Assembly: GCA_023614405.1 (NCBI GenBank)
Contig: CM042697.1
Coordinates: forward strand, 471,306,792 to 471,370,791
Length of the DNA: 64,000 bases
Direction of reading: 5' to 3'
DNA from: Avena insularis
Lineage: Eukaryota; Streptophyta; Magnoliopsida; Poales; Poaceae
Position numbers and translations under genes: made by a program. Numbering within the stretch: position 1 is the first letter of the stretch; every line of letters starts with the position of its first letter. Positions 1 through 9,414 of the stretch are shown here, one piece after another. The notes under the pieces are model-generated. The model was not told the origin of the DNA and made no database searches. It worked only from the letters and a program-made list of their open reading frames with translations.

Positions 1-705
1 AATACAAGATGCATAAAGGATTAACATCACATGCAATTCATAATATGTGATATGATATGGCCTTTCTTCTTTGTGCTTCCGATCTCCATCTTCAAGCACG
101 AACATGATCTCCATCATCACCGGCATTGCATCAAGGTCAATGACGCTGCACCATGGTTGTCGTCCACCAACTTCAACTATTACAACTACTTTGAATAGAC
201 ACGCGGGTCTTAACAGAAATTAAAGACAACCATATGGCTCCTGCCGATTGCCAACTTACAATAAAGAACATTGCATACATCAAATATAATCACACTCATG
301 GCCATATCACATCACAGCACACCCCTGCAAAACAAAGTTAGACGCCTCTAATTTTTTGCATGTTTTACGTGGTTTGGGGCTTTCAATAAGTGTCGATCTA
401 ACTTACGAACAAGAACCACAATGTTGATGTTTGAACTATCAAGTACCTGTTGTAAATTGGATCTATACTATAATAGGAGAGACAGACACCTGCAAAGCCA
501 CTTATGCAATACAAGTTGCATGTTGAGCGTGGAGCAAGTCTCATGAACGATGTCATGTAAGGTTAGTCCGGGCTGCTTCATCCCATCATACCGCAAGATG
601 CAAAGTACACAAGAAGCAATTGATAATAAAAGCACCACCGCCCACAATGACCATTGTGTTCTACTCGTGCAACAGATCTACATATAGACACGGATCTGAT
701 ACCAC
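1..705 (-). mobile_element. Copia element C, 5' untranslated internal region (partial, runs off window)
   Basis: This stretch matches, almost base for base over long runs, the leader regions of copia copies A (around 43800-44500) and B (around 56380-57090) in the same orientation. It lies between a Met-type primer binding site and the coding region that would start left of the window. No long ORF is present, as expected for a leader. The 61-residue frame at 620-805 crosses the leader/LTR boundary and is not a gene. Confidence 0.85.
694..704 (-). other. Primer binding site, copia C
   Basis: On the minus strand this reads TGGTATCAGAT, one or two bases off the initiator Met-tRNA complement TGGTATCAGAGC that is typical of plant copia elements. 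It sits one base inside the LTR end. Confidence 0.8.
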
Positions 706-2572
706 TGAAGGGGTTCGTAGCATGGAAAGCAAAAAATTTCTACCGCATACAAACAAACAAGCCAAGTTCTATCTACTAGATTGTAGCAACGAGTCGATAG
801 AATAACTCACCCTCGAAGATTCCAAAGTGTTTAACGAGAGCGGATTCTCGTGGGTGATGTAGTCGTACTCTTCCCGATCTCAAGATCGTGTAGACGATCC
901 TTCCGTGCCAAGCAGCTCAGAATTGGTCACACGTTCTGCATTGACGAAGACCTTCCTCTCCTTGTTCCAGCAGTGCGGAGGTTGTAGCACTCTCCTCACG
1001 ATTCCCAAAGACACGTGTGGTACTGGAAGTAGAGGGGAGCTCTCGCAGGGCTTCGCCTTAAGCCGGAGCGAGTATGGTGGACTATGAGAGAGCCTTGGTG
1101 ATCTAGGGTTTAGACGCACCAAGGAGGAGAGGCTAGGCCGGCGACTAGGGCAAGGGGATGCCCCAACTCGGCGGCTAGGGTTTACCCCTAGGCGGCGGCA
1201 GCAGGAGGTGGCGGCGCCGGCGGCTTGGGGCTAGGGTGCGGTGCAAGTGTGTGTGGAGAGGCGCCCTGCCCTCCTTATATAGGTGGAGGGGGGGCCAAGG
1301 GAGGGAGTCCTCCCCAACTCGGCTTCAAGGCCGGTGGAGGAGAGGGACTTCTCCCCAAGTAGGTTTCCTACTCTCCTCCACCAAGCAAAATAGCCGTTGA
1401 CTTTTCAAACTAGGATTTGATTTATCCCTTTATTTCATCAGCGATGACACCTAGTACATGATGCAACCATTCCAACTTGTTATGACACATTCATGTACCC
1501 TTCCTCCGGAGTGCGGACATTCCGAACCTTCTAGAACATTCCGATGAAAACACCGGAACCATTCTCCAACCCCGAAACAAGACTTTCCTTATATGAATCT
1601 TATTCTCCGGACCATTCCGGATCTCCTCGTGATATCCCGGATCCCATCCGAGACTCCGAACAACATTCGGTCTCTTACTCATCATTCCATAACAACTCAA
1701 CAACGTCGAATCCTTAAGTGTGTCTTCCTACGGTTCGTGAATTATGCGGACATGATCGAGACACTTCTCCGAACAATAACCAATAGAGGAATCTGGAAAT
1801 TCATATGGCTCCCACATATTTCTACGATTACTTTGCGATCGAATGAACCACTTACATACGATACCAATTTCCCTTTGTCTCACGATAGTTTACTTATCCG
1901 AGGTATTGATCGTCGGTATCTCTGCATACCTAGTTCAACCTCGTTACTGATAAGTACTCTTTTCTCGTTCCCGTGATATGTGATCCCTTGTGAGCCAGTC
2001 ACATGCTTGCAAGCCAATTGGATGACATTCCACCGAGAGGGCCCAGAGTATATCTATCCGTCATATGGATGGACAAATCCCACTCTTGATCCATGTGTCT
2101 CAACCAATACTTTCTGAACACTCAATGCCACCTTTATAGCCACCCAGTTATGGTGTGGTGTTTGATGTCATCAAAGCATCCTTCCAGTGATGGTGATAAG
2201 CATGATCTCATGGTCGAAGGAATTAGGTTACTATGTATCTGAAAGCATATAGCAATTAAACTATTAAAATGACTTGATCTTTATGCTATGCTTATCTATA
2301 GGAGTATGTCCATCATATCATTCTCCTAACGATATGATCTTGTTGTTAATAACATCTCAATGTTCATGATAGGGAAACCACAATCATTTATTAACCAACA
2401 AGCTAGTATTATGAAGAGGCTTTACTGGGGACTTCAATTTAAGTTTACAAATCACACAAGTATTAATGTTTCCTTGTTAATACTATTATTGCATGAATGT
2501 AAACATTTATCATAAACACAAATATATAATAATAACTATATTTATTATTGCCTCTAGGGCATATCTCCAACA
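706..2572 (-). repeat. 5' LTR of copia element C
   Basis: A 1,867-bp LTR read on the minus strand. It begins TGTTGGAGATATGCCC at 2572 and ends at 706 next to the primer site. The same LTR occurs at 13802, 44504, 49989 and 57092. A minus-strand TATA-like box lies in the GC-rich part near 1279, as in the other copies. The right-hand flank TCAAG (2573-2577) would be the target duplication; its partner lies outside the window. Confidence 0.9.
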
Positions 2573-3760
2573 TCAAGTGCCCATTAGACCATTATACATT
2601 AGTTCAAAGAAATTTCTACAAAATTATAGCTAAATAAACATTTGAAGCTTAATCGCGCAATTTTTCTAGGTCAATGTATGACGCAACCACACGCACAATC
2701 TTGAGAGTGATTTGCTTGGGTTTTTCATGCTTAAATATTTATGTATATTGTTTTGATTTATTGTTGATAATTTAACTCAAATGTATTACGGTTATGGCTA
2801 CCAAAACATATATACATAATTAATGAAATTGTGTTCCACGTCTACCTTGTTTTTAACATATCCAATGTAATACTATGTTCCGCGTAAGATTCTTCCTTCC
2901 GAAATAATAGCTACTAAGCACAATTTATCGTACAACTGAACTTGGTAAATGAAACTCATTGCACCTCTACCATTGTATGATCGCACAACTAAATCCAATT
3001 ATTCGTGTTTCCTTAGTGAAAAATCTTATAGGATGGAGAGGACCACATTTTTTCTACCATTGTACGTTCTTACGGTTGTAGGAGAAGATATAATTGTGCT
3101 TTTTCCTAAGCTTAAAACCGAGAGATGAGTCGTAGGGAACAATGTAACCGGTAAAATCTCAATCTTGACTGCAGTCAAAATTGGCACGGGTGTAGAGGCA
3201 CACTTGTGCATAAATGAAACGTTAAATAGATTATGATGCACTATAACTTAACTATTTTATGACTACGGAGAGAGGGTCATGTAAATTTAAATTTATACAT
3301 GGATATATATTTCTTGTGTTCTTTTGTAGCGATATTTGTTAATATTAGCAAAATTTTAAGTATTCTAAAGTATAATTTGTAACGGAGATGTTTGTTAATA
3401 TTAGTAAAATTTCAATTAGTTGATGACAACATCGGTGACATCATGCTGTACATGCAACTTGATCGGGTGGATATCATGCGAACTCAAAAATACAATAGCT
3501 TCTACCTTTGCTGGCCTTTTCTTGTATTTTGTCCGTGGTTTCGTTTGTACACGTCTAATATTGTACATACTTATACACTAATCTAGAGAAAGTTGAGACA
3601 CTTATTATGAATCAAAGGAAGTATAATGTTTATTTTAACAGTTCACATTCAATGTTTCAAGTTTTTGTTAGTAATTGTAAAATCACAATCCCAATTTAGA
3701 CAGTTCCGTAGTTCACCTTTTAGTAGTTATATTTTGAGCTACCGGTTGCGTACAAACCTA
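2573..3760. other. AT-rich intergenic sequence, no gene seen
   Basis: No coding frame has recognisable similarity. The 60-70 residue frames here are low-complexity and unsupported. No terminal repeats or RNA genes were recognised. Confidence 0.6.
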
Positions 3761-3762
3761 TA

Positions 3763-3999
3763 CTACCTCCGTTCCGATTTATAAGGCGAATACGTACTTT
3801 AAGAAAATAGTTTAACCATAAATTTGGTCAACAAAATACAAACAATATTTAACAAAACTTATATCATTAGATTCATATTTCAAATACGGTTTTAATGATA
3901 TAATTTTTATGACATATGATTCATATATTATTGACAAATTTACGATTAAACTATTTTCTCAAAATACGTATTAGCCCTATAATCCAGAATCAGAGGGAG
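3763..3999. mobile_element. Stowaway-type MITE (Tc1/mariner)
   Basis: The element starts CTACCTCCGTTCC and ends in the near-inverse ...CAGAGGGAG. It is flanked by TA at 3761-3762 and 4000-4001. Nearly the whole 237 bp folds back on itself: the outer 100 bp of each side are imperfect inverted copies. Length, termini and TA target site are those of grass Stowaway MITEs. It has no coding capacity. Confidence 0.85.
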
Positions 4000-4001
4000 T
4001 A

Positions 4002-4474
4002 TTAGGTAGGTCTAACCATCCGTTAAAATAGATGAACCGATTACTACTTTTTTAATGCATGCAGGGAGTGGACCCAATCATTGTGGGCTGTCGTGATTTG
4101 CATGCTTTACTTGAAGCTCCATCGGGTATTTCTTATAAGAGAAAAAAGACTATACTGGTTGTTACTACGGGATGTTTCCTGAAGAAAAAACGCTTGCACG
4201 TTTATTAATTAGAGGAGTCCACCTTTTTTTAAAATAAAAGTATATATGGACACGTATCTAAGTCGTGGCAAACAAAACTACACGGTTACGTAATTGATAA
4301 CCTTTCATTAAACCTCAGCCATAAATTTTATATCTAACTGATCAAAATAATTCAGATGATGTGGATCAACGTGGTGCCTCTAAAAACACACTTATATTGC
4401 TTTTAATATATAATAGATTTCTACCAAATGAAATGAAATCAGAGAGCCAAATCGCCGCCGCCGCCATCTCGGAG
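4002..4474. other. Unassigned sequence ending in a degenerate primer site
   Basis: No gene is seen. Near 4434-4447 the bases GAAATCAGAGAGCC resemble a decayed TGGTATCAGAGCC primer site, followed by the GCCGCC-rich leader usual before copia gag. This suggests the sequence upstream of about 4432 could be a degraded LTR, but I could not define its ends. Confidence 0.35.
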
Positions 4475-5701
4475 ATGGCTACGTCTTCCGCCATCGTCGC
4501 CTCCGCACCGATCGGTCCAATCGTCTCCGCCCCGGGAGCATCGGCATCGGCACCCTCCTCCTTGACCGCCATCTCAGTGCGGCTCGAACGGGGGAACTTC
4601 ATGCTGTGGAAGGGGATCGCCATCCCGATCCTCGCCGGTGCTAGCCTCCACGGCCATCTCGATGGCACCACTCTAGCCCCGGCCGAAACCCTAACTCAGG
4701 GCACCGGTGATGCTGCGACCACCATCGCCAACCCCGAGTACCTCCGTTGGTGGACTCAGGATCAGAAGGTCAAGGGCCTTCTTATCTCCGCGATGGACGA
4801 TGACATCGCGTGCCAACTTGTCAGCTGCAAGATGGCACAGGCCGTTTAGGCGTCCGTCACCGCCATGTTCGGCACGCAGAGCCGCGACAACGTCCGCCAC
4901 ATTAGGCGGCAACTCTAATTGCTGCCCAAGGAGATCCGTCTGTGGCGAAATACATGCATAAGATGAAGGGCCTTGCCGATGTCATGGCGACTTCCGGCGC
5001 CCCCATCACCGACGACGTGCTCATCGACCACATCCTCACCGGGCTCGGATCGACATTCAACCCCATCGCTGCCTCTCTCGGTGTTAGCAACGTCAAGATA
5101 ACCTACTCTGCCTTCTACTCGTTGGTTCTCTCCTATGAGGCCTTGCAGGCTCAGCAGAGCATGGCGGAGGGGTGGTTGTCGTCTGCGAACGCCGCGTCCC
5201 GCGGTGACCGCGCGCCACCCCAGGGGATCTTCTCCGCTCCCTACGGTGGGGGGCGGCCTACTGCTGGCACTGGCCAGCCTGTGCCCAACCGCCAAGGTGG
5301 CAATGGCGCCACTCAGGGAGGCGGCTACGATTGGCCGCCAAGGCGGCAACGGCAATAACGACGGCAATGGTGGTGGCCGCAATGGAGGCGGCAACAGCGG
5401 TGGCCGTAACGACGACAGCAAGCGCCCCAGGTGCCAGATATGTAAATATTGGGGACATGAGGCCTATGCCTGCCACCGCCGCTTCAACCAGGACTTCAAC
5501 AAGCGCGCCGACAACTCGGCCTCCACCAGCTCCTCCGACAACCAGCCCTGGGTGATGGACTCTGGGGCTACGGATCACTTCACCAGCGAGCTTGAACGTC
5601 TTCAAGTTCACGAGCGCTATGGAGGGAACGACCAGGTCCAGGTGACTAATGGTGCAGGTTTGTCTATTGCACACATTGGTCATTCGTCTTTACCCGGTGC
5701 T
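4475..5701 (+). pseudogene. Copia gag and start of protease, broken and truncated
   Basis: A degenerate Ty1/copia Gag from an unrelated family. The ATG at 4475 follows the leader. The capsid region is of the type that pairs a WTQDQ...LLISAMDDD segment with an FHKMKGLAD-like block (here YMHKMKGLAD). It is interrupted by a TAG at 4847-4849, where relatives have a Trp-like residue, and by frameshifts near 4920 and 5330. A zinc knuckle CQICKYWGHEAYAC (C-x2-C-x4-H-x4-C) lies at about 5432-5473. The protease motif DSGATDHFTS lies near 5560. Homology stops at about 5701, so the rest of the element is missing. It directly abuts the upstream sequence shared by the F-box genes. Confidence 0.85.
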
Positions 5702-5864
5702 TAGCAGTCTTCTGATTCTATTTTTTTTTACGAATTTTTAGCCTTCCTACCTAGGCCGCGGCCCTCAGCTAACTCGCGCAAATGGAATTGCGATTCTATG
5801 GTGCTGTCTCAATTGATAATTAATAACAGGGATATTTGTCATGAAAGAAAGCCAGAGATTACAG
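5697..5864 (+). promoter_or_regulatory. Upstream region of F-box gene 1, distal block shared with gene 2
   Basis: From GGTGCTTAGCAGTC to GAGATTACAG this block aligns with 61745-61894 upstream of F-box gene 2, including a conserved core GAATTGCGATTCTATGG at 5785. In gene 2 the block runs straight on into the proximal promoter. Here it is cut off from the gene by about 1.2 kb of inserted repeats. The left end of homology coincides with the copia gag remnant. Confidence 0.75.
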
Positions 5865-5886
5865 AAATGAAAAAATCTAAGAAGAG

Positions 5887-5974
5887 GCGCCGCACGCGGA
5901 TCTCTACCGTGCAGCGGTGCATTAAGATTCGCGCCGCACGCGGATCTCTACCATGCAGCGGTGCACTAAGATTC
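5887..5974. repeat. 44-bp direct tandem duplication
   Basis: Two adjacent copies, starting at 5887 and 5931, differ at two bases. Each begins GCGCCGCACGCGGATCTC. They lie at the left edge of the insertion. Confidence 0.85.
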
Positions 5975-6132
5975 GCGGAACGGATCGTGGCTCCACCACA
6001 GCCTTATCTCTTATCCTCTCACCCTACTCACCTCCTCACCACACATTCTCGCACACAGAAATCGCCACGGGAGCGGCGGCGCGCTGGAGGAGCACCGCGT
6101 CGGAGAGGTGAGAGAGGAGGAGAACGCTGTCG

Positions 6133-6520
6133 CAGCTGAGCTCGAGGTGGGAAGGCTGCCATCGCGGCCGAACTCGAGGTGGGGAGGCCACCCTCGTGGC
6201 CAAACTCGAGGTAGGGAGGCCGCCATCGCCGCCGAACTCGAGGTAGGGAGGCCGCCGTCAACGAGCACGACTACCAGGCCGTCGAGGAGCACGAGGAGAG
6301 ATCCTCCAGCTCGTCTCCAGCAAGCGCGAGGAGGGAGCGTCCCTCGCCACTGCAGGGAGGGCTATGCCAACACGTCTCCGGTGAATGCGAGGAGAAGACA
6401 TCCCTCGCCACTTCAGGTAGGGCTCCACCAGCGCATCTCCGACGAGCTCGAGGAGGAGGCGCCCCTCGCCACCACAGGGAGGGATCAGCCAACGCGTGTC
6501 TGGCGAGCTCGAGTACGAGG
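6133..6520. repeat. GC-rich minisatellite-like arrays
   Basis: From 6133 to about 6257 a unit of roughly 35 bp containing AACTCGAGGT and GGGAGGCC repeats about four times. From about 6320 to 6520 a second unit of roughly 65-70 bp, with the core CCCTCGCCAC, repeats about three times with divergence. Confidence 0.65.
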
Positions 6521-6610
6521 CGTCGGTCTTCTTGACAGGGCCTTCGCCGCAGAAGAGCAGCGCCACCGAGCAAGCAGTAATCTGGCAACTAGGCGTAATT
6601 AACCTGACAG

Positions 6611-6855
6611 TTAGGCCTGATTAACTAGGCAGCTAACTAATATGACAATTGTCAACAATTGGTCCGACAACTAGGTCTAACTTAGTAATCTGACAACTAT
6701 GAATAATTAAATACGGCATGTAGTTAATTTGGCAACTAGGCCTGATTAACTAGGTAGCTAACTAATATGATAATTAACAACAATTGATCTACAACTAGGC
6801 CTAACTACTTATAATTAATAATCTGGCAATGAATAATTAATCTGGCAATTAAGAA
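6611..6855. repeat. About 125-bp AT-rich tandem duplication
   Basis: The block beginning TAGGCCTGATTAACTAGG at about 6612 recurs at about 6737 with the same order of sub-motifs (GCTAACTAATATGA, CAACAATTG, AATCTG). This makes two diverged copies. Confidence 0.75.
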
Positions 6856-7187
6856 AATGATTGGGTTGGCAGTACAGCTGTCCTGGAGGCCCAGGCGTTA
6901 GCTGTCCTTTAGGCCCAGCCATGACTTGGTCCTGAAGGTTTGGCTGCGTGCGCGTTATTTCTGACACATCGCTTTCGCGCGCGTCGTTTTCGCGGAAGCT
7001 GGCAGCCGTCACTCGGGACGTAGCTACGTGCGGCGCCGCGCGTTAGCACACTAATATATCTACTACTTCGGAAGCCGCCAATAGCTTTTACCAATCGAAA
7101 TCGGTTTCCCAGTATTGGAAAAGGGAAGGGGACGTATTGGTCCGAGATGGCAACGAACACGGGCTTGTTTGCCTGGCTATATAGATC

Positions 7188-7194
7188 TGCTTGC
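7188..7194 (+). promoter_or_regulatory. Candidate TATA box of F-box gene 1
   Basis: TATATAG lies 47-53 bp before the ATG, inside a block conserved with gene 2 (62029-62035). Spacing would give a leader of about 20-25 nt. Conservation could also be simple shared ancestry, so this is a candidate only. Confidence 0.4.
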
Positions 7195-7240
7195 ATGTAT
7201 TTTTCTTCAAACGATACCATAACGTGATTTTTTTTCCACA

Positions 7241-8485
7241 ATGGCAGAACATTGTGCGAGTCCAGGCTGGTCGGACCTGCCCAACGATCTCCTGATCCGC
7301 ATCCTGAACCTCCTGGAGCTACCGGAGGCTCTTGCCTTCCGAGCTGTCTGCCCGTCATGGCGCTCCGCCTCTAAGGCGGCTGCCACCAGTGTCCCACCTC
7401 GCCGCACACCATGGCTCGTTTCTTTGGCAGAGGAGCCTCTCCCGGGTCGCACAAAATGTCGTAAGCAATGGGATCCCACAGTTTCTTCCAAGTTCTGTAA
7501 CCTTCTGGACAAGAAAAATTTTCAGGTCAGCTTTTCCTGGGGCCAGGCTGTTGCCCTGTGTGGCGCCTCCCATGGCTGGCTTATGATGGCAAACAAGATC
7601 TCGGATCTCGTGCTCTACGATCCTTTCACTGCAACATTGATCCCCCTCCCGGCAATCACCAGTTTTGATTCGTGCATCGAAGGGGTTTATGGAGACGACG
7701 AAGGGAAAACCCTCCTAGGGTATTGCTACGGGTGTTACAAGTGTACCGATGTCTACGATTTGCACAAACTTGGTGGGCATTTCTACGATAAGGTTGTGCT
7801 GTCAGGTTCTCCATCTGCTGGCTGTGCGTTTGCTATGGCCATCTACTTGGATGGCAAGCGACTCTCTTTCACGAAGGTAGGGAATGCTTGTTGGCAACGA
7901 GTTTCAGGGATACGAAGGAAAAATGATAGCTTTGCCGATTGTGTCTACCACCGTGGAAGGCTCTACGTGGTGACGATGAAAGGGAGATTGAAGTGTGTGG
8001 ACTTTGGTGGACCTGGCGAACCGTGGATGAAAACAGTCATTGCTGAGGACGATGATGACTTTGATAATGTTATCACAAGGTACCTAGTTTCGACTCCTTG
8101 GGGTCGTCTCCTGCAGTTACGTGTCATTCTCGACAAAGAGCAGGTAAACAACGTCAGGGTCGAAATAGACAGGTTTGATACGCAGAGTCAGAAAATGATA
8201 GGACTAAGCTCGGCGAAGGCTCTGCGGGGGCACTCGGCTTTTGTTGGACAGAATAATCCAGGGCTTTTGTCCACGAAGGAATTCCCTGAGCTCAAACCGG
8301 ACTGTATCTACTTCACTACTCCCCGTCTCAAGGATCACAATGCTTTCGATAAACGCCACAACGAATGGAATGGTGTGAAGGTATATGACTTGAAGAAACG
8401 GACCCTTGAGGCTGTTTTCCCATCAGGTGTAGGAGATTATGGAACGTGGTGTCCGTTGGAAGTCTGGTTCACGCCGAGTCTCTGA
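7241..8485 (+). CDS. F-box/DUF295 (KIB1-4 beta-propeller) protein, copy 1
   Basis: A single-exon gene of 414 codons, intact from ATG to TGA. Residues about 10-50 form an F-box (WSDLPNDLLIRILNLL... VCPSWRSAS), the segment that in this family binds the SKP1 subunit of an SCF ubiquitin ligase. Residues about 90-385 match the DUF295/KIB1-4 beta-propeller region in layout, with blocks such as GASHGWL, DLVLYDPFTA, YLDGKRLSF, FADCVYHRGRLY, ITRYLVSTPWG and CIYFTTPR. It ends in WFTPSL. By family it should be a substrate-receptor subunit directing ubiquitination; the substrate cannot be told from sequence. The start is the ATG shared with the second copy, in the same context. The first 59 residues differ from copy 2 at only four positions, while the C-terminal part differs much more. 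The upstream region carries an insertion that copy 2 lacks. Confidence 0.93.
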   Translation: MAEHCASPGWSDLPNDLLIRILNLLELPEALAFRAVCPSWRSASKAAATSVPPRRTPWLVSLAEEPLPGRTKCRKQWDPTVSSKFCNLLDKKNFQVSFSWGQAVALCGASHGWLMMANKISDLVLYDPFTATLIPLPAITSFDSCIEGVYGDDEGKTLLGYCYGCYKCTDVYDLHKLGGHFYDKVVLSGSPSAGCAFAMAIYLDGKRLSFTKVGNACWQRVSGIRRKNDSFADCVYHRGRLYVVTMKGRLKCVDFGGPGEPWMKTVIAEDDDDFDNVITRYLVSTPWGRLLQLRVILDKEQVNNVRVEIDRFDTQSQKMIGLSSAKALRGHSAFVGQNNPGLLSTKEFPELKPDCIYFTTPRLKDHNAFDKRHNEWNGVKVYDLKKRTLEAVFPSGVGDYGTWCPLEVWFTPSL

Positions 8486-8645
8486 TGGCTAACCATCCGT
8501 TTTGTAACTTGTAACAGCCGTTTCAGTCTATAATCAACATGCGTTAGACCTAATTAAAAAAATAATATGTGAGCTTGTCATTTCTTTTGTTAGTTTTCTG
8601 TAATCAACTAGAGTATAATAAAAAAATATGTGAGATAGTATCGTA
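8486..8645 (+). other. 3' flank of F-box gene 1
   Basis: The sequence has a weak match to the 3' flank of gene 2 (TGTAACTTGTAA a few tens of bases after the stop). AATAAAA-like signals occur near 8614. No other feature is seen. Confidence 0.5.
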
Positions 8646-8888
8646 CTCCCTCTGTTTGGTATTATAGGTCACGCACGGTTAACTAGATTGCCAGTTTGAC
8701 CAACAAAATATAAATAGAATAACATAAAAATTATACCATTAGAAACTTTAGATGCTATACCTCAAAAAAAAAACTTTAGATGCTATATTTTCGAATGGTA
8801 TAATTTTTATGCTATATAACTTATATTTTATTAGTCAAATTAACAATCTAGATATACGCATAGGAACTATAATCCCAAACACAGGGAG
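8646..8888. mobile_element. Stowaway-type MITE
   Basis: It starts CTCCCTCTGTTTGG and ends CAAACACAGGGAG, flanked by TA at 8644-8645 and 8889-8890. It is 243 bp with long imperfect inverted halves. The phrase AACTTTAGATGCTATA occurs twice around a run of A near the centre, which looks like a local duplication at the hairpin loop. Confidence 0.88.
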
Positions 8889-8890
8889 TA

Positions 8891-9246
8891 GATCGTTTCT
8901 TTTTGTTGTTCATTGTGTGGAGTCCGTTCGAAAATGTTGTGGTCACTGAATGTAAGTTGCCGCCGGCTACAACAAAGCCTAGACCGTTGCTTTGCTCTCT
9001 GTGTTCAATGATTACAGTGTAGGCATTTGTTTTGCTTCGGATAATGTGTTGTGTGCTTTCGTACATCAATGAGAAGATCGCAGTGAGTTTGTACGATCCT
9101 GCAGTTTATGATTGTGGTACAGTCACTAGTTCCAACACAATCATGAGGCGTGCTAACTGACTGAATTCTAGGCTTGTTGTGGAACTGCTTTGCTTAATGT
9201 CTAGGCCACAGCTGTTATTTAACACTGATCCTATTGAATTGCGATT
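8891..9246. other. Distal 3' flank of F-box unit 1, with a trace of the upstream motif
   Basis: Around 9079-9104 the sequence GAGTTTGTACGATCCTGCAG matches 63541-63567 downstream of F-box gene 2, so the duplicated block extends at least this far. At 9236-9258 the 23-base upstream motif of the F-box genes recurs with a single mismatch. No gene is seen. Confidence 0.5.
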
Positions 9247-9414
9247 CTGTGGTGCTGTAAAGATGTCTTGCTCTTCTCGATGGCGCGATCAACCCCACTG
9301 ATATACTGATATTTTCTTCCAAACCCAGCAAGAGCTCTGTGGTGCTGTAAAGATGTCTTGCTATTCTCGATGGCGCAATCAACCCCACTATATTTTCTTC
9401 CAAACCCAGCAAGA
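9247..9414. repeat. 90-bp direct tandem duplication
   Basis: Copies begin CTGTGGTGCTGTAAAG at 9247 and 9337. The second copy lacks about 12 bases in the middle. The unit also contains GATGTCTTGCT and TTTTCTTCCAAACCCAGC. Confidence 0.88.

Larger units (their letters stand above)
5865..7050. mobile_element. Repeat-rich insertion in the F-box gene 1 upstream region
   Basis: This roughly 1.19-kb segment is absent at the equivalent point upstream of F-box gene 2 (after 61894). The boundaries are approximate, because both edges are AT-rich and no clean target duplication could be fixed. An 11-base inverted match, GGCGCCGCACG, lies near both ends (5886-5896 and, inverted, 7027-7037), which could be a remnant of terminal inverted repeats. 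The interior is mostly tandem repeats: a GC-rich half to about 6590, then an AT-rich half. The frames of 70-164 residues inside it are repeat translations and match nothing I know. Confidence 0.6.

Noticed and set aside
1593..1976. 127-residue + strand open frame, with similar ones at 15133-15318, 47266-47694, 50938-51447 and 58280-58570
   Set aside because: It is the antisense reading of the copia LTR and recurs in every LTR copy with varying stops; there is no sign of protein constraint.
6108..6602. 164-residue open frame in the insertion upstream of F-box gene 1
   Set aside because: It translates tandem GC-rich repeats; overlapping frames on both strands are equally open.
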